A stretch of DNA of 64,000 bases from Tanypteryx hageni (Eukaryota; Arthropoda; Insecta; Odonata; Petaluridae), in contig CM054115.1 in the NCBI GenBank assembly GCA_028673005.1, positions 496,001 to 560,000 on the forward strand, in the 5' to 3' direction. Positions 48,750 through 59,229 of the stretch are shown here, in pieces (the stretch's first letter is position 1; the number at the start of each line of letters is the position of its first letter). The position numbers and the translations under genes are program-made. The notes under the pieces were generated by a model that searched no databases, was not told where the DNA came from, and saw nothing but the letters and a program-made list of their open reading frames with translations.

Positions 48750-49078
48750 CTGAAAAATCAAATATATTAAGGTTAGAATAAACAGAATGAGATGAATCTG
48801 GAAAAACCATTTCACAATTCAAAGGGAATGGCAATTTTAAAGCAAACTTACATCCCATCTATCAACAAATGCATTATTTTGACAAAATCAGTAGAATACC
48901 TACTGCACAAACCAACTAAATCTAATAAGGTATGTCAATTTCTAAATATGTTTACAGAATCAGACTCCTATGCTTAGTTGTTCACCAGAACTCACTTATT
49001 CATTATTATTAGTATATTAGAAACTAATTACCTAAGGACAATTTTAATCATTTAAAATAAATAAGCAAATGAAAATCA

Positions 49079-50349
49079 GGTGGTTCAATTAAAGCGAACC
49101 AGTTCTAGGTTGGTGACACTGGGTAGTGGTTTGAGTGGGGGTAACAAGAGATGTGGCAATAGGTGTTGCACGACCTTGGTTTCAGTACACAATGGATCGC
49201 TGGCCAGTGCAGGAGCGCGTGTTTGTTGCGGAAGTTTATAAAACCAAACTCCATTTTGGAAGTTCAACATGCATTTAGGCAGAAGATTGGTGATGAGCAC
49301 AGCCAGGGACAAGCGCCATTACGCAAGACAATTCCTGAGTGGGTAAATCAGTGGCGTGCAAGTGGATCAGTTCAGAATAAACCACACCCACATTTAAAAA
49401 CAGTCAGAACACCTGAAAACATGGAGCGTGTGAGAGTTGCCTTAGAGCAGAGCCTGCGTCGTTCAGCACGGCGACATGACCATATGCTGCAACTGTCTCA
49501 CTGTAGCCTGTCGAGAATTTTGCAGTTTGGCCTCCGACTACACCCATACAAAATTCAGTTAGTGCAAGAACTGAGCCAACATGACAAGAAAGTCTGATTG
49601 TGGTGTTGTGAGAATTTAATGGACATGACAAATCAGAATCTAGATTTTCTTAACTCTCTTGTAATAACTGATGAGGCCAATTCCTTCCGGAAAGGTTTTG
49701 TGAACAAACAAAATTTACTGGTCAGCCGAAAATCCGTGAGAAATTCAAGAAAGACAAGTTTATAGCAAAAAGATTGTTGTGTGGTGTGGTGTCATTGGGC
49801 CTTATTTTTTTGAAAATGCTGACGTCCGAGCAACAACAGCAAACGCAGAAATGATGAAAAATTTCCTTGTTTCCGAGTTACATCAGTGCATGTCAGCTTG
49901 AAAATGCATGGCTTCAACAAGATGGGACCACTGCCCACAGGGCTCGTTACAGCATGGAAACATGGTGCAGGTTCTTCCCAGGATGCATCATTTCCCGGTT
50001 TGGTGACATTCCATGGCCTCCGGATTTAACAGCCCCTGATTTCTTCTTATGGGGTATCTGAAATAGAAGGTGTTCTCTCATCGACTCCACGATATTGAAG
50101 ACCTAAAGGCCAGAATTTGCCAGGAGGTTGATGCCATTTCCCCAGATCTGCTTCGTAGGCTCATGCACAGCTTCTGCCAGCGATTGCAGTGCATTGCAAA
50201 GAAGGGTGCACATTTGGATGAAATAATTTTTAACCAGTAACTAATAACTTTTGTTTCCAAAGGTTTTAAGAAACATGTTAACCTTCAATTTTGTCCATTT
50301 TATGAATTTTTTTTCATTTTGAACATGATTCGCTTTAATTGAACCACCC
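49079..50349 (+). mobile_element. Mariner-like DNA transposon, about 1.27 kb
   Basis: The left end is GGTGGTTCAATTAAAGCGAA and the right end is its complement (TTCGCTTTAATTGAACCACCC). TA follows on the right, with CA instead of TA on the left. The homologous position in block 1 (around 40990) lacks the element, giving an empty site. Confidence 0.88.
49191..50239 (+). pseudogene. Mariner/IS630-type transposase, degenerate
   Basis: ATG at 49191 starts MDRWPVQERVFVAEVYKTK. A frame ending at 49597 holds the helix-turn-helix part: QHAFRQKIGDEHSQGQAP, WVNQWRASGSVQNK, then SLSRILQFGLRLHPYK. Pieces downstream supply the catalytic core: LNSLVITDEA (first D), WLQQDGTTAHRARY (second D) and DLTAPDFFLWGI (third D), then LMHSFCQRLQCIAKKGAH. 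Stops at 49596 and 50058, plus frame changes, kill this copy. The family is the DUF4817-type mariner relative common in insects. Confidence 0.8.
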
Positions 50350-50460
50350 TATATGTTACACTGTTGAAATATATTGTCTTGATTAACGCTTGAAAGAGAC
50401 AGGCTTAAAATGATATTATATCAATTTCCTGTCATCAGAAAATGAAAAGATCACTAATTA
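50350..50460. other. Intron 6 segment of block 2
   Basis: Resumes block 2 alignment directly after the mariner (TATGTTACAC against 40995). No other feature. Confidence 0.5.
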
Positions 50461-50831
50461 TAGAAAAATAATTTGGAAAGAGTCACAGTTAGGAAAAAAG
50501 GGAGACGAAATATCAAACAAAAAGATTTTCTCCGAGATTTGCACCAACAAAACCAAGAATTCTCACCTTCCTTAGCATCATAGCAATTGCTTAAATACAA
50601 CTATATTCGTTTATTTCTCATACAATACTAATTTTGTCAAACTGATGGCAAAGCATAGAGAGCTGACTTATTCAGGAACAAACTTCTGCAACACTCTCAC
50701 AAAAGCTCAACCAAACTACAAAGCTATCAAACACAACCTTCCAATTGTATGTTAGGGAAAATAAATCTAAATAACTGAAACAGTACAACATTCCCATCAA
50801 TTGAGATAAAATTCATTCAAAACATATTTAC

Positions 50832-50891
50832 CTCTGCATTTGGACAAACATTCTCTTCATTGAGCTCCAATTTCATGGGACTTATGCATAT
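50832..50891 (-). CDS. ZAD zinc-finger gene, exon 6 (linker)
   Basis: 20 codons between TTTTCAG and GTAAAT: ICISPMKLELNEENVCPNAE. Homologous to exon 8, with flanking introns also related. Confidence 0.7.
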
Positions 50892-52899
50892 CTGAAAAGA
50901 GAAATTAAAATAAAATAGTTGCCGACTTTGTGGAATTATTCCATAATGGAAACAGAAATAAAGACTTTCAACATCGAATTCACATCACAAGCAAAGGAAA
51001 ATACCTGCCTTCTAAGCATTTCCGTCAATAGTCACCTAGACTTTCTTCTAAAGAAAAATTTTAGAGCTACAAAATTTGATCAATGAACTTTTTCTCCTGA
51101 TATCTTTGTTTGTGTCTTTCTGCCAAATAGGCCACACCTGACACACACAGTAGGGAGGAGAGAAACCTGTTGAGGACATAAGGGTACCCTTTACGAAGAG
51201 CTACAAGGGAGCCAACTGCTTAACTTTCCTTATGAATGACCGAGCGATGACTTGTCTAGTCTTTTCAAACCACACGAATATGGGACACAATCCCGGATTG
51301 AAAAATCTCACTTCCGTAGTTTTTTAATGCAGGACTGCCAACATTCTAGCCATTAACAATACCCCAACCCCCTAGGGCTGATATCGTGCTTGTGGATTTA
51401 ACATGCCATTTTCCTCTATATCCTAGGAAAAAATCTGACTGATTCAGATGTATATGGCATTATGATATGATTAATGTGAAAGATAAAAGTCTATGTAATA
51501 CAATTTTGGGTTTAACAAGTTAAAATCTATAAATAAACTCATGAAATGAGAAAAACCATTAATAATTTTGCAAAACATCAATCTGCAAACTACAGACTGC
51601 CATTTAAAATTACATTGGGATTGGGACCTAATTACTTTGCCAAGAATAAGGAAAAGCTCTTCCAATGCACCAATACAGATGATTCCACCTAGTTTAATGT
51701 TTCATTTACTGTATACAGGTATCCCCCGATTTACGCGAGAGTAGCGTTCCTGGAAATCATCGCGCAAAGTGAAAATGTGCAAATCGAAAATATTTTTCCC
51801 ACTGAAAATAATGTAATAGGCATTGTTTACGATACTGAGCAGCTATCTTCTACTTATAAACGTCTTTAAATTTGATTTAATGGCGTCCTGTGAAGCATCC
51901 ACATTTACAATTCCTAAATTTTTTTATTCGTCAAGTTTCTGCCATGTAACAGAGTTATCAAAGCTCCTTCGATCAGGAACTTCCTATACTTCTCTTCACA
52001 CAAGTATGAATATTTTCGCACAAAAAAGGTGGGTTCAAGTGTGTTATTTGCGCAAAGAGGAGAATAAGCAAACTACTGCCGTAGGAACTACCGGGGAACC
52101 CTGCTCTGCCGTATGATGCAATTAATGGTATCAATGCAGGGACGAGAAAGGTAAATAATAGACAGACAAGAATCAATGAAATATTTAATAAATAATAATC
52201 TATTAAGAGTACATACTGTGCGCATAACAAATCACATAAATGCAAATAAATAAATGTGACGTGTATATTGATAAATGGTCGTAAAAATAAAATTGCGTTA
52301 AACCCAATACACGACGAGTACCTAAATCAGAAAATGATCGCAAAAATATCACATAAGAATAACATCACCTTAAACCGAATACAGTAAAACTTTGCCGAAC
52401 ACGGCTTCCCGCAACGCGGATTCAAATTTACGCGGTACTCAAATGCGTGATGAGCTTCACCGACCGCGGGAAGTGATTCACTTTTACGAGATTTCCTCAA
52501 ATGACCATTTTCAATAAAAGGTTTGCCCTGAAAAGATCATTAGTAAGAAAAAATCCTACTACGATTATAGTGTTTTGTTAAGTCTGTCTGCACCCAATAA
52601 AAAATCATTCAGCGTTTTTAACTGCTTTTTTATCTTCAACTCCAACCAGGAGATGAGGTTCCTTTTTTCAGTTTTTCACGTCACGTGAGACTTAGCACTT
52701 AACTACCGTCGTTAAAAAGAAGTCACATAAGTAACGCCGATGGATCTCTTAGCCCCCAGGAATATTTCCGCTGGAAATATCTTTTCTCCCCGAAGATGCA
52801 ACGCACACAAAACTCACTGCGGAGGTTGCCAAGGCTGAATCACTAAGGTATTGACGAGATGAATTCTGGAAGGTCAGCATCCCGACAATACGACGTAAA

Positions 52900-54143
52900 T
52901 CAATCTACGATAAGAACCATGAAGAAGACGGAAGAAAAAATTCGTTCTAGTATTTGTGCCAGTGCTTCTGCTAGTACCTTCTATGTTAGCAGATGAGATG
53001 CACTAATGGAGAAAATGGAAAAGATGTTAAACATTTGGATGGAAGATCAGGCGCTAAAACGTGCTCCTTTGGATGGGCCTATTATCAGAAATAAAGCCCT
53101 TAGTATGCACTCGACCCGCTAACATCGGAAGGAGTCTACAGGATTCCATGAAGCTGCGGACACGTATACGTCGGACAAACAGTATGATCCATTTGCTTTC
53201 GCTTAGCCGAACATAAACGGCCCATGATGAACAAGAAATGGAGGAAGTCGGCCATAGCGGAGCACTTCACCTCCGGCCCGGGACATAAAATCACGCCAAT
53301 GATAAATGATTAATGATAAATGATAAAATGCCGCCAACGCAGCGAAACCCGAAAACCTCCACCAGCATTCAGCAACGCTGCGAAAGCCTTCAACTCAAAT
53401 TGAAGTTGAGTTCTTAACACCTAATACAACTTCACTTCTACAGCCCTTGGACCAGGGTGTTCTTGCAGCCTTTAAGTCGTATTACATCAGCAGAAGTTTC
53501 GCTAACATTCTTTCAATGATGGAAATTAATCCATCCTTAGGAGTTAGCGATTGCTGGAAAAAATTTGATACTTCGAAGGCCATTGAAATAATAAAGTGAT
53601 GAAAGGAGAAGCGAAACAATGAACCTTTGCTGGAAAACTCTTTGCCCTGATATCGTTCGTGACTTCCGAGGTTTTCCCGATAATACGGAGGACGTTAGGG
53701 AAATAATTAATATCGCAAGACACATCGGGGGTGAAGGCTTTGAAGACATGGAAGAAAGTGATGCAGAGGAACTAACCGTTGCTGAATTAGATATGGTGAC
53801 ACAAACTTCGAGTGAAGGCGAAAAAGAAGAGAACGATTCGGAGCCTGAGAAGCCAAAGTTAACAGTAAAAATTTTGGAGAAGTATTTGAAGCAGGCAGAA
53901 GATTTAAATGAAGCACCACTGGAATTTGATCCTTCAGTAGAAAGAAGCCTGAAGTTCAAGAGGAGTCTAGAATCAGCTTTAGCTCCCTACGTAGAACTTC
54001 ATAGGGAGTTAAAAAAGTCCCAACAGGTGCCTATCACGAAATTCTTCCAGTCAAGGTCCGAGCACATCGAAATCACAAGACCAAGAGCAGACCATCTAAT
54101 TAACCTTGGTGAGTTTCACTGTAACTTCGTTAGAATATTTCAT
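52900..54143 (+). pseudogene. Tigger transposase (TIGD1-like), middle replaced by a Penelope fragment
   Basis: The N-terminal part near 52980-53113 reads ALMEKMEKMLNIWMEDQALK, then APLDGPIIRNKALSM, matching TIGD1-type helix-turn-helix text. Coding homology then breaks. It resumes at 53402 with VEFLTPNTTSLLQPLDQG (third catalytic D region) and AAFKSYYISRSFANIL, stopping at TGA 53597. A last open frame from ATG 53619 gives MNLCWKTLCPDIVRDFRGF, an acidic stretch and VPITKFFQSRSE, the TIGD1 C-terminus. The first two catalytic aspartates are gone, so the copy is dead. The gap between 53114 and about 53400 is filled by a GIY-YIG remnant. Confidence 0.8.
53122..53305 (+). pseudogene. Penelope-like element, GIY-YIG endonuclease fragment
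   Basis: From 53130 the frame reads EGVYRIP, a TGA, then SCGHVYVGQTV, another TGA, SICFRLAEHKRPMMNKKW, and RKSAIAEHFTSGPGHKI. This is the C-terminal GIY-YIG nuclease of Penelope-like elements: GVYRIP with SCG-x-VYVGQT is the active core, and LAEHK and SAIAEH the following signature. No Penelope reverse transcriptase is present. After it come GCAGCGAAACCCG and GCTGCGAAAGCC, which resemble the ends of such elements. Confidence 0.7.
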
Positions 54144-54774
54144 TAAATTTTCAATAAAATATTTCTAGCGATAAATAAAAATTATGCGAAAATTAATGCC
54201 AGTATGCACCGTTTAAGTGAGTGCAAACAACTGCCGGTAGTGCCGCTAGTGTTATGCATCTGTGCAGAGGCCAATCCGGCATAGCTGAGGACCTATCGTT
54301 GGATTCGCTGTCGATATTAATCAACAAATTTAATTTTAATTTTGTAATAAATATTTTTTTAAACGCAATACTACTGTATATAATTAGTTGATGCGATGTT
54401 TATAATCTTTTTTCAAGGAAATATAAGCAAACTATGTCATTATTATTGAAAAAATGCCTTCAAGGAGTAAATTTTTCCGAACTCGAAACGGAACCCTTTT
54501 ATTCCCATAGGACTAATGATTCCTTCAATGCGGATTCGTGCAACGCGACACCCTTGTAGAAACTAATCCCCGCATTCGGTGAAGTTTTACTATACACGGT
54601 GTGTAAATCGAAAAGTCATAAAAACAATATGGCATATAAGTGAAAACACGTAAATCGGGGACGCATAAATCAGGGGATACCTGTATTTAAAATTCCATCA
54701 ACAGGGAAGAGATTTTAGCATATGCTGGCCATTACTGAAAACGATAATTTTTAACGAGCAGAATTCAATAGGAA

Positions 54775-55170
54775 AGATACTTTTATTGAAGAAGATAACT
54801 CTGAAAGCATTCTAAGTAGTTTGATATTGTCCCAATAAAATTATTTTTATTGAACTAAAACCTTTCAAAACTTTTTCTATGGTCCTATCAATAACAACAT
54901 AAGACGTGATATGAATTTATAATTACCTTAAAATGACAGACAAACACATCCTCTTTAGTTTGCCACTTACCTCTGAACGAGTGTCACTTCCATCCTCAAA
55001 ACGTTCTTCCTCCCCATCTCTCTCTATTGAGAACTCTTCATTCACAGAGATATGCTGATTCTAGCAGAAAATTATTTGAAAAAATATATTATTCCAAATG
55101 TTTAATTTTTTTATTTCTTTCTGTCAAAATTATAAGGACACTATATTTGTAGAAAATGTGTTGAAAGAAT
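54775..55170 (-). repeat. Local duplication around exon 5 (partner: 56825-57215)
   Basis: The 90-bp exon and about 150-200 bp of flank on each side match the exon 3 region, including AGCAGAAAATTATTTGAAAA and TTTGTAGAAAATGTGTTGAA. Confidence 0.85.
54971..55060 (-). CDS. ZAD zinc-finger gene, exon 5 (acidic linker, duplicate of exon 3)
   Basis: 30 codons with the same borders as exon 3: NQHISVNEEFSIERDG, then EEERFEDGSDTRSE. Its open frame despite divergence from exon 3 suggests it is still translated. Confidence 0.75.
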
Positions 55171-55348
55171 AAGGAATTCAATTCAAAAGTGTTATTAAAA
55201 TACAGAAAAATCAAATGGTTAGTAATAGAAACTTGTCAAAATCCTTGAAGTAAAGAGAAAGTCATACCAATCAATCAATAATGCATTTTTAGAAAAATAA
55301 AACAATTGAGACTATAATACAAATATTTCTCCAGTAGGAAAATATATA

Positions 55349-56496
55349 CTGTATTTCTCGGCATGTAAGACGCACATTTTTCCAGAAAAATGACCCCCAA
55401 TATCAGCCTGCGTCTCATACGCCAAAGGTAAGATTATTGCTGATCTCAATACTGACACTAATGAGCAAACTCATCTCCAAAATGGAATAATTAGCAGTCA
55501 TTCATTGCAAAAACAATACAATGTACATTATTAATGATTAATAGTGAACATTTGTTAATACATATAGTAACACCTTATGCAACATTAATTCCAAGGACGC
55601 ATTTTCATTATTATGCTTTAATACATGTCCCCTCACAACGATTACAATTTCAGCGCGTTTGTGATGTTTTAGTTCCTAATGAGCCAATTAAATAACGCGA
55701 TTAATGCCATTGAATTCGTGAAATGTCATCAATATTTTATACATATCTAGGATAAATAACCTTACATGTATTGAGATTGCAATGGCTATAAAAGTGATAA
55801 GATATGCCTATGCTATTAGTTATAAGTTTCAGATGATTCAATACGCAAAAATGCACGGAAACCGAGCAGCAGCACATCATTTCCGTACAACTCCCACAAA
55901 AGAAAATTATCCGTGAATAGAGAAAACAAGGAAAAACTGAAGCTGATGCGATAGGAGAAACAGTCTTCATAAGCTTCATCTTAAACAGGGGAAGTTTGGT
56001 ATTGCTGTATCCATCAAAATCATTATGTAAAAAGAGGAAAAGGGGCTAGTTGAGCATACAAATCGTTATTACCTATGCATTTCATTTATTATTTATCTTA
56101 TTATATTAAAATATCCTCTTGCACATAAGTTTAAGTAAGTACAATCGGTTAAGGGTATCAATACGTGCGACGTGTGCTCCATTAGCTTTAATTAATACAA
56201 CTGCCAAGATCACGCAGGCTACATTTAGCTATACAAGTCTCATAGCAATTCTACATCTTTTAGATCATCCTTATTTATTTTATGAAAGAAATTTATCTAA
56301 AACATTATATTTAACTGTTATCACGCCATAATATTTTCTGTAGATGTTGCCGGATACAGACTTAATGACGGCTAGAAATGATACACGACGTGGCCCTTCG
56401 TAAATGTAAACCAAAATACTTATTTCCTGAAAAATCTTCTAAAAAAACCGGGAGGTGTCTTATACCCTGGTGCATCTTATATGCCGTGAAATACGG
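55349..56496. mobile_element. 1148-bp element with CTGTATTTCTCGG termini
   Basis: Left CTGTATTTCTCGGCATGTAA + GACGCAC and the right complement GTGCATCTTATATGCCGTGA + AATACGG. TA lies outside on the left, CA on the right. No recognised protein inside. Located between exons 4 and 5 of the ZAD gene. Confidence 0.65.
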
Positions 56497-56623
56497 CATT
56501 TCCAAACATCTTGATCACTTGCTTCCCACAAGTTTCTCAAATTATTTAAAACCATACTTAAAAGGCACGTGAATGAATATAAGTTAAAATAAAGATAATA
56601 ATTTATATATATTTAACACTCAC

Positions 56624-56680
56624 CACAGCGATGTCAAATATACCTAATTCCTCTTTGACATTAATTGGCCTGTGATTGAC
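56624..56680 (-). CDS. ZAD zinc-finger gene, exon 4 (linker)
   Basis: 19 codons between CTTTTAG and GTGAGT: VNHRPINVKEELGIFDIAV. The VKEE pattern resembles a SUMOylation consensus (hydrophobic-K-x-E). It is short, so the call rests on splice sites and open phase. Confidence 0.65.
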
Positions 56681-56824
56681 CTAAAAGAAATAATCAAATT
56701 ATAAGGGACACATCCAGAAAAGTGCATAAAAGTAAACTAATATATTATTTAAATATTATTAGTATTATAAATAATAAGAAAAAAGATACAAAATACGACT
56801 TCTCCTGGAAAAAAAATGGAAACA

Positions 56825-57215
56825 CTTTTTTGGAGCTGATAACTCAAAGCATTTTAACTAGTTAGATATTATCTCAATAAAATTATTTTTTATTGCAACT
56901 CTAGTTTTTCAAAACTATTCTTTGGTGCTATCAATAATAACATAAGAAATGATATGAATTTATAATCACCTTAAAATGAGACAAACACAACCTCTTTAGA
57001 TTGCCACTTACCTCTGAATGAGTGTTACTTCCATCTTCAAAACATTCTTCCTCCAATTCTCTCTCCATTGATAACGCTCCATTCACTGCCACATCCTCAT
57101 TCTAGCAGAAAATTATTTGAAAAAATATATATATTATTCCACATAAGTGCTTAATGTTTTAATTTCATTTTAAAAATTGTAAGGACACTTTATTTGTAGA
57201 AAATGTGTTGAAAGG
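56825..57215 (-). repeat. Local duplication around exon 3 (partner: 54775-55170)
   Basis: Counterpart of the exon 5 block. Exon 4 lies between the two and is not duplicated. Confidence 0.85.
57012..57101 (-). CDS. ZAD zinc-finger gene, exon 3 (acidic linker)
   Basis: 30 codons between CTGCTAG and GTAAGT: NEDVAVNGALSMEREL, then EEECFEDGSNTHSE. Homologous to exon 5 in sequence and in both flanking introns. Confidence 0.75.
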
Positions 57216-57462
57216 AATTGAACACAAAAAACAACAAACAAAAAAAAATACTTCACCCGGTAGTAAATCCTAAATCTCCGACGATAATACTTCATATATA
57301 ATTTATTTGAGGAAAATATATATGCATCAATTAATAAGATAATTGGAACTTTCGGACTATAAATCACATTTTAAGGATGGACATTCATTAAGAAAATTCA
57401 ATCAATCCATCCGAAAAAAATAAAGCATCACAACAATCGAATTAATATGAAGAAATGCTTAC

Positions 57463-57591
57463 CGGTTTGAAATATTTGTTGTAGTACGACGCTATGCATA
57501 TTTTGCATTGTTCCTTGTATATTTGGAACTCCCTCAACTTTCTAAAACACGCAAGGCACACAACTTGAGGATATCCGTCCTCCCGGCTCAC
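57463..57591 (-). CDS. ZAD zinc-finger gene, exon 2 (second half of ZAD)
   Basis: The exon follows an AATAG acceptor and ends before GTAAGC. It reads SREDGYPQVVCLACFRKLRE, where CLAC is the second ligand pair, then QIYKEQCKICIASYY. 43 codons, phase 0 at both ends. Confidence 0.85.
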
Positions 57592-57966
57592 CTATTCAGG
57601 AAGAAATCGAAAAGTATGATGTTGTTGGAAAGTAACTAAATTTTACTATTATCGATGACATGAATCTACGTTACCATGAATTCCTAACATTGCATAGGAA
57701 TCAAATACGTGGAAAATATCCCACAAATGAATATTTGTAATTTATACGCTGTACTTAGTCAAAACCCACCTATTGTGATTATCATAACGGTTTATTGTAA
57801 AACAAGAGCATAATAATAAACCACTTAAAATGACACATTTAGCAGTAAAAAAAGGTAATAAAAAACCCGATTTGTTAAATTAACACAGCTACGTCGCAGT
57901 TTCGCCCTTTCTGTGAAATCTGCGACGTTTAAGAAATATCCATCGAAAAAACGTGACAACACTTAC

Positions 57967-58101
57967 TTCAAACCGAAGCAAATCCGAGATTAGGTCCGCC
58001 ACTATGACACCCGTCTTAACGTTCACATTGAATATACGAATAAAATTCCCACCACCGCTTAGACAAAGCCTACATCTGTTTAATTCGTTCAACAACTCCA
58101 T
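57967..58101 (-). CDS. ZAD zinc-finger gene, exon 1 (start and first half of ZAD)
   Basis: ATG at 58101 opens MELLNELNRCRLCLSGGG and the exon ends DLISDLLRFE before GTAAGT. CRLC supplies the first zinc-ligand pair of the ZAD. 45 codons. Confidence 0.85.
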
Positions 58102-58260
58102 GCTTTTACGCTACTCCCCGATTTTCCAGCTATCCTTTGAATCCTTAATCCAAATATCGCAGCTCAGAACAGGAATTGGACACGGTTAGCAAAAGCGGGC
58201 GCTTACGCACTTACGCTTACGCTCGTTTTCTGTTTGCGCGCGCTTACTCTGGTTCCAACG
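58102..58260 (-). promoter_or_regulatory. Probable promoter side of the ZAD zinc-finger gene
   Basis: Directly upstream of the start codon. It is CpG-richer than its surroundings, with CTTACGC units repeated at 58199-58223 and GCGCGCGC-like text at 58237. No TATA box stands out. Inferred from position and composition only. Confidence 0.35.
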
Positions 58261-59229
58261 CCTTCTAGCGGTTACCACGGATTTGAATCAGCGTCTGTTG
58301 TGTTGTTGGGAAGTGTTGCCAATTTCGATATGGTTTGGCCACCGTGTTGCATCCCCAGTTGTATGGAAAAGGAGGTTACTCGAGTTAGTATTTTGACATC
58401 ATTATTTATACAAGGTATGCAATGGAATGTAGCTCGTAAAGCATTCAATGGTTTGCCTTTAACCATCATAGTAAGAATATGATGTAACAACGATTCTCGT
58501 TGTGGCATCAAAATTGTATAGAGGTACATTAATTTTTTAAAAGGTTAATATATCTATTCCCTTGTTGCCTACGGATGAGTACATGCATGAAATGTAATGT
58601 GTTTGGATGTTTGAACGAGCGTTCACATTTCGAACGGTGGCGTTATTACAGTTGTCATTAATAAAACTCAAAATTAATGTTTCTCATCGGAGAAACAGAA
58701 AAGTGTGAGGGCATTTGAACCCATTATGATGTTTATTAATATTTAGAAAAGCCTGAGTGTGAAATACGCAAGATCGGCAAGAGACTGTATATTTTTAAAT
58801 GATGAATCCAGGTTCCCTCATCCCACTTCGAATAACCTACACTCTTGTTTTGTGATTGTGCCTCAGTTATGCCATCAAGGCATTTACATCATTGCAATAA
58901 CACAGACGATCTTCCATGGAATAAAATTCAACTTAGAATATGTTCTTCCTAGAATTTGTCGACTTTAATTGGAAGTAGCATATCTCAACATATATGCATG
59001 ATAGGCAAATTTTAAAACCAGATTCACAATCTGCCTTACAAACTACATCAGAACCGCCTATTATTTACAGAACCAAATACCTTGTTCCTCAGTGTAATTC
59101 ATCATAAAATCAATGTCGGTCATAAAACTCTTGATTTATTTTTTTGATCTGAGTAAAGCATGTATTATAGCTTATTATTATTAACTATTCCTGTAGTTGA
59201 GGATTGATTGTTAATCAACAACAATTATC
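58261..59229. other. Intergenic DNA, nothing recognised
   Basis: Short open frames on both strands show no domain. Confidence 0.35.

Larger units (their letters stand above)
48815..51215 (-). repeat. Segmental duplication block 2 of the ZAD gene (holds exon 6; split by a mariner insertion)
   Basis: Counterpart of block 1. Aligned words include AAAGCAAACTTACATCCCAT, TCCGAGATTTGCACCAACAA and CTTTACGAAGAGCTACAAGG. The homology stops about 70 bp before exon 7, while in block 1 it reaches the acceptor of exon 9. Confidence 0.8.
52382..54592 (+). mobile_element. Inner Tigger element of the nest (2211 bp), TA-flanked
   Basis: Left end CAGTAAAACTTTGCCGAACA; right end complements it as GCATTCGGTGAAGTTTTACT. 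TA occurs at 52380-52381 and 54593-54594. The last base of the right end has changed (ACTA instead of ACTG). Confidence 0.85.
51716..54683. mobile_element. Outer MITE of a triple nest, TA-flanked
   Basis: Ends are CAGGTATCCCCCGATTTACG at the left and the complement, AATCAGGGGATACCTG, at the right. TA lies outside at 51714-51715 and 54684-54685. Removing the inner Tigger leaves about 755 bp. No own transposase. Confidence 0.8.
33442..58101 (-). other. ZAD C2H2 zinc-finger gene, ten coding exons (whole gene span)
   Basis: I assembled this gene from splice sites and frame. Ten exons, all joined in phase 0, encode 631 residues: an N-terminal ZAD domain (zinc-finger-associated domain, exons 1-2), an acidic, serine-rich linker (exons 3-9) and ten C2H2 fingers (exon 10). 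ZAD proteins are insect-type DNA-binding regulators in which ZAD mediates dimer formation and the finger array reads DNA; they act in the nucleus. Every exon has AG/GT borders and the joined frame has no stop, so the gene looks intact. About 24.7 kb of genomic span is mostly transposon-filled intron. All linker exons are multiples of three, so any could be skipped without a frameshift. An additional small exon could have been missed. The target DNA and specific role are unknown. Confidence 0.85.

Noticed and set aside
58330..58482. Short frame divergent from the zinc-finger gene (MVWPPCCIPSCMEKE)
   Set aside because: 50 codons, no known domain, no splice continuation found; cysteines suggested a THAP-like start but the pattern does not hold.
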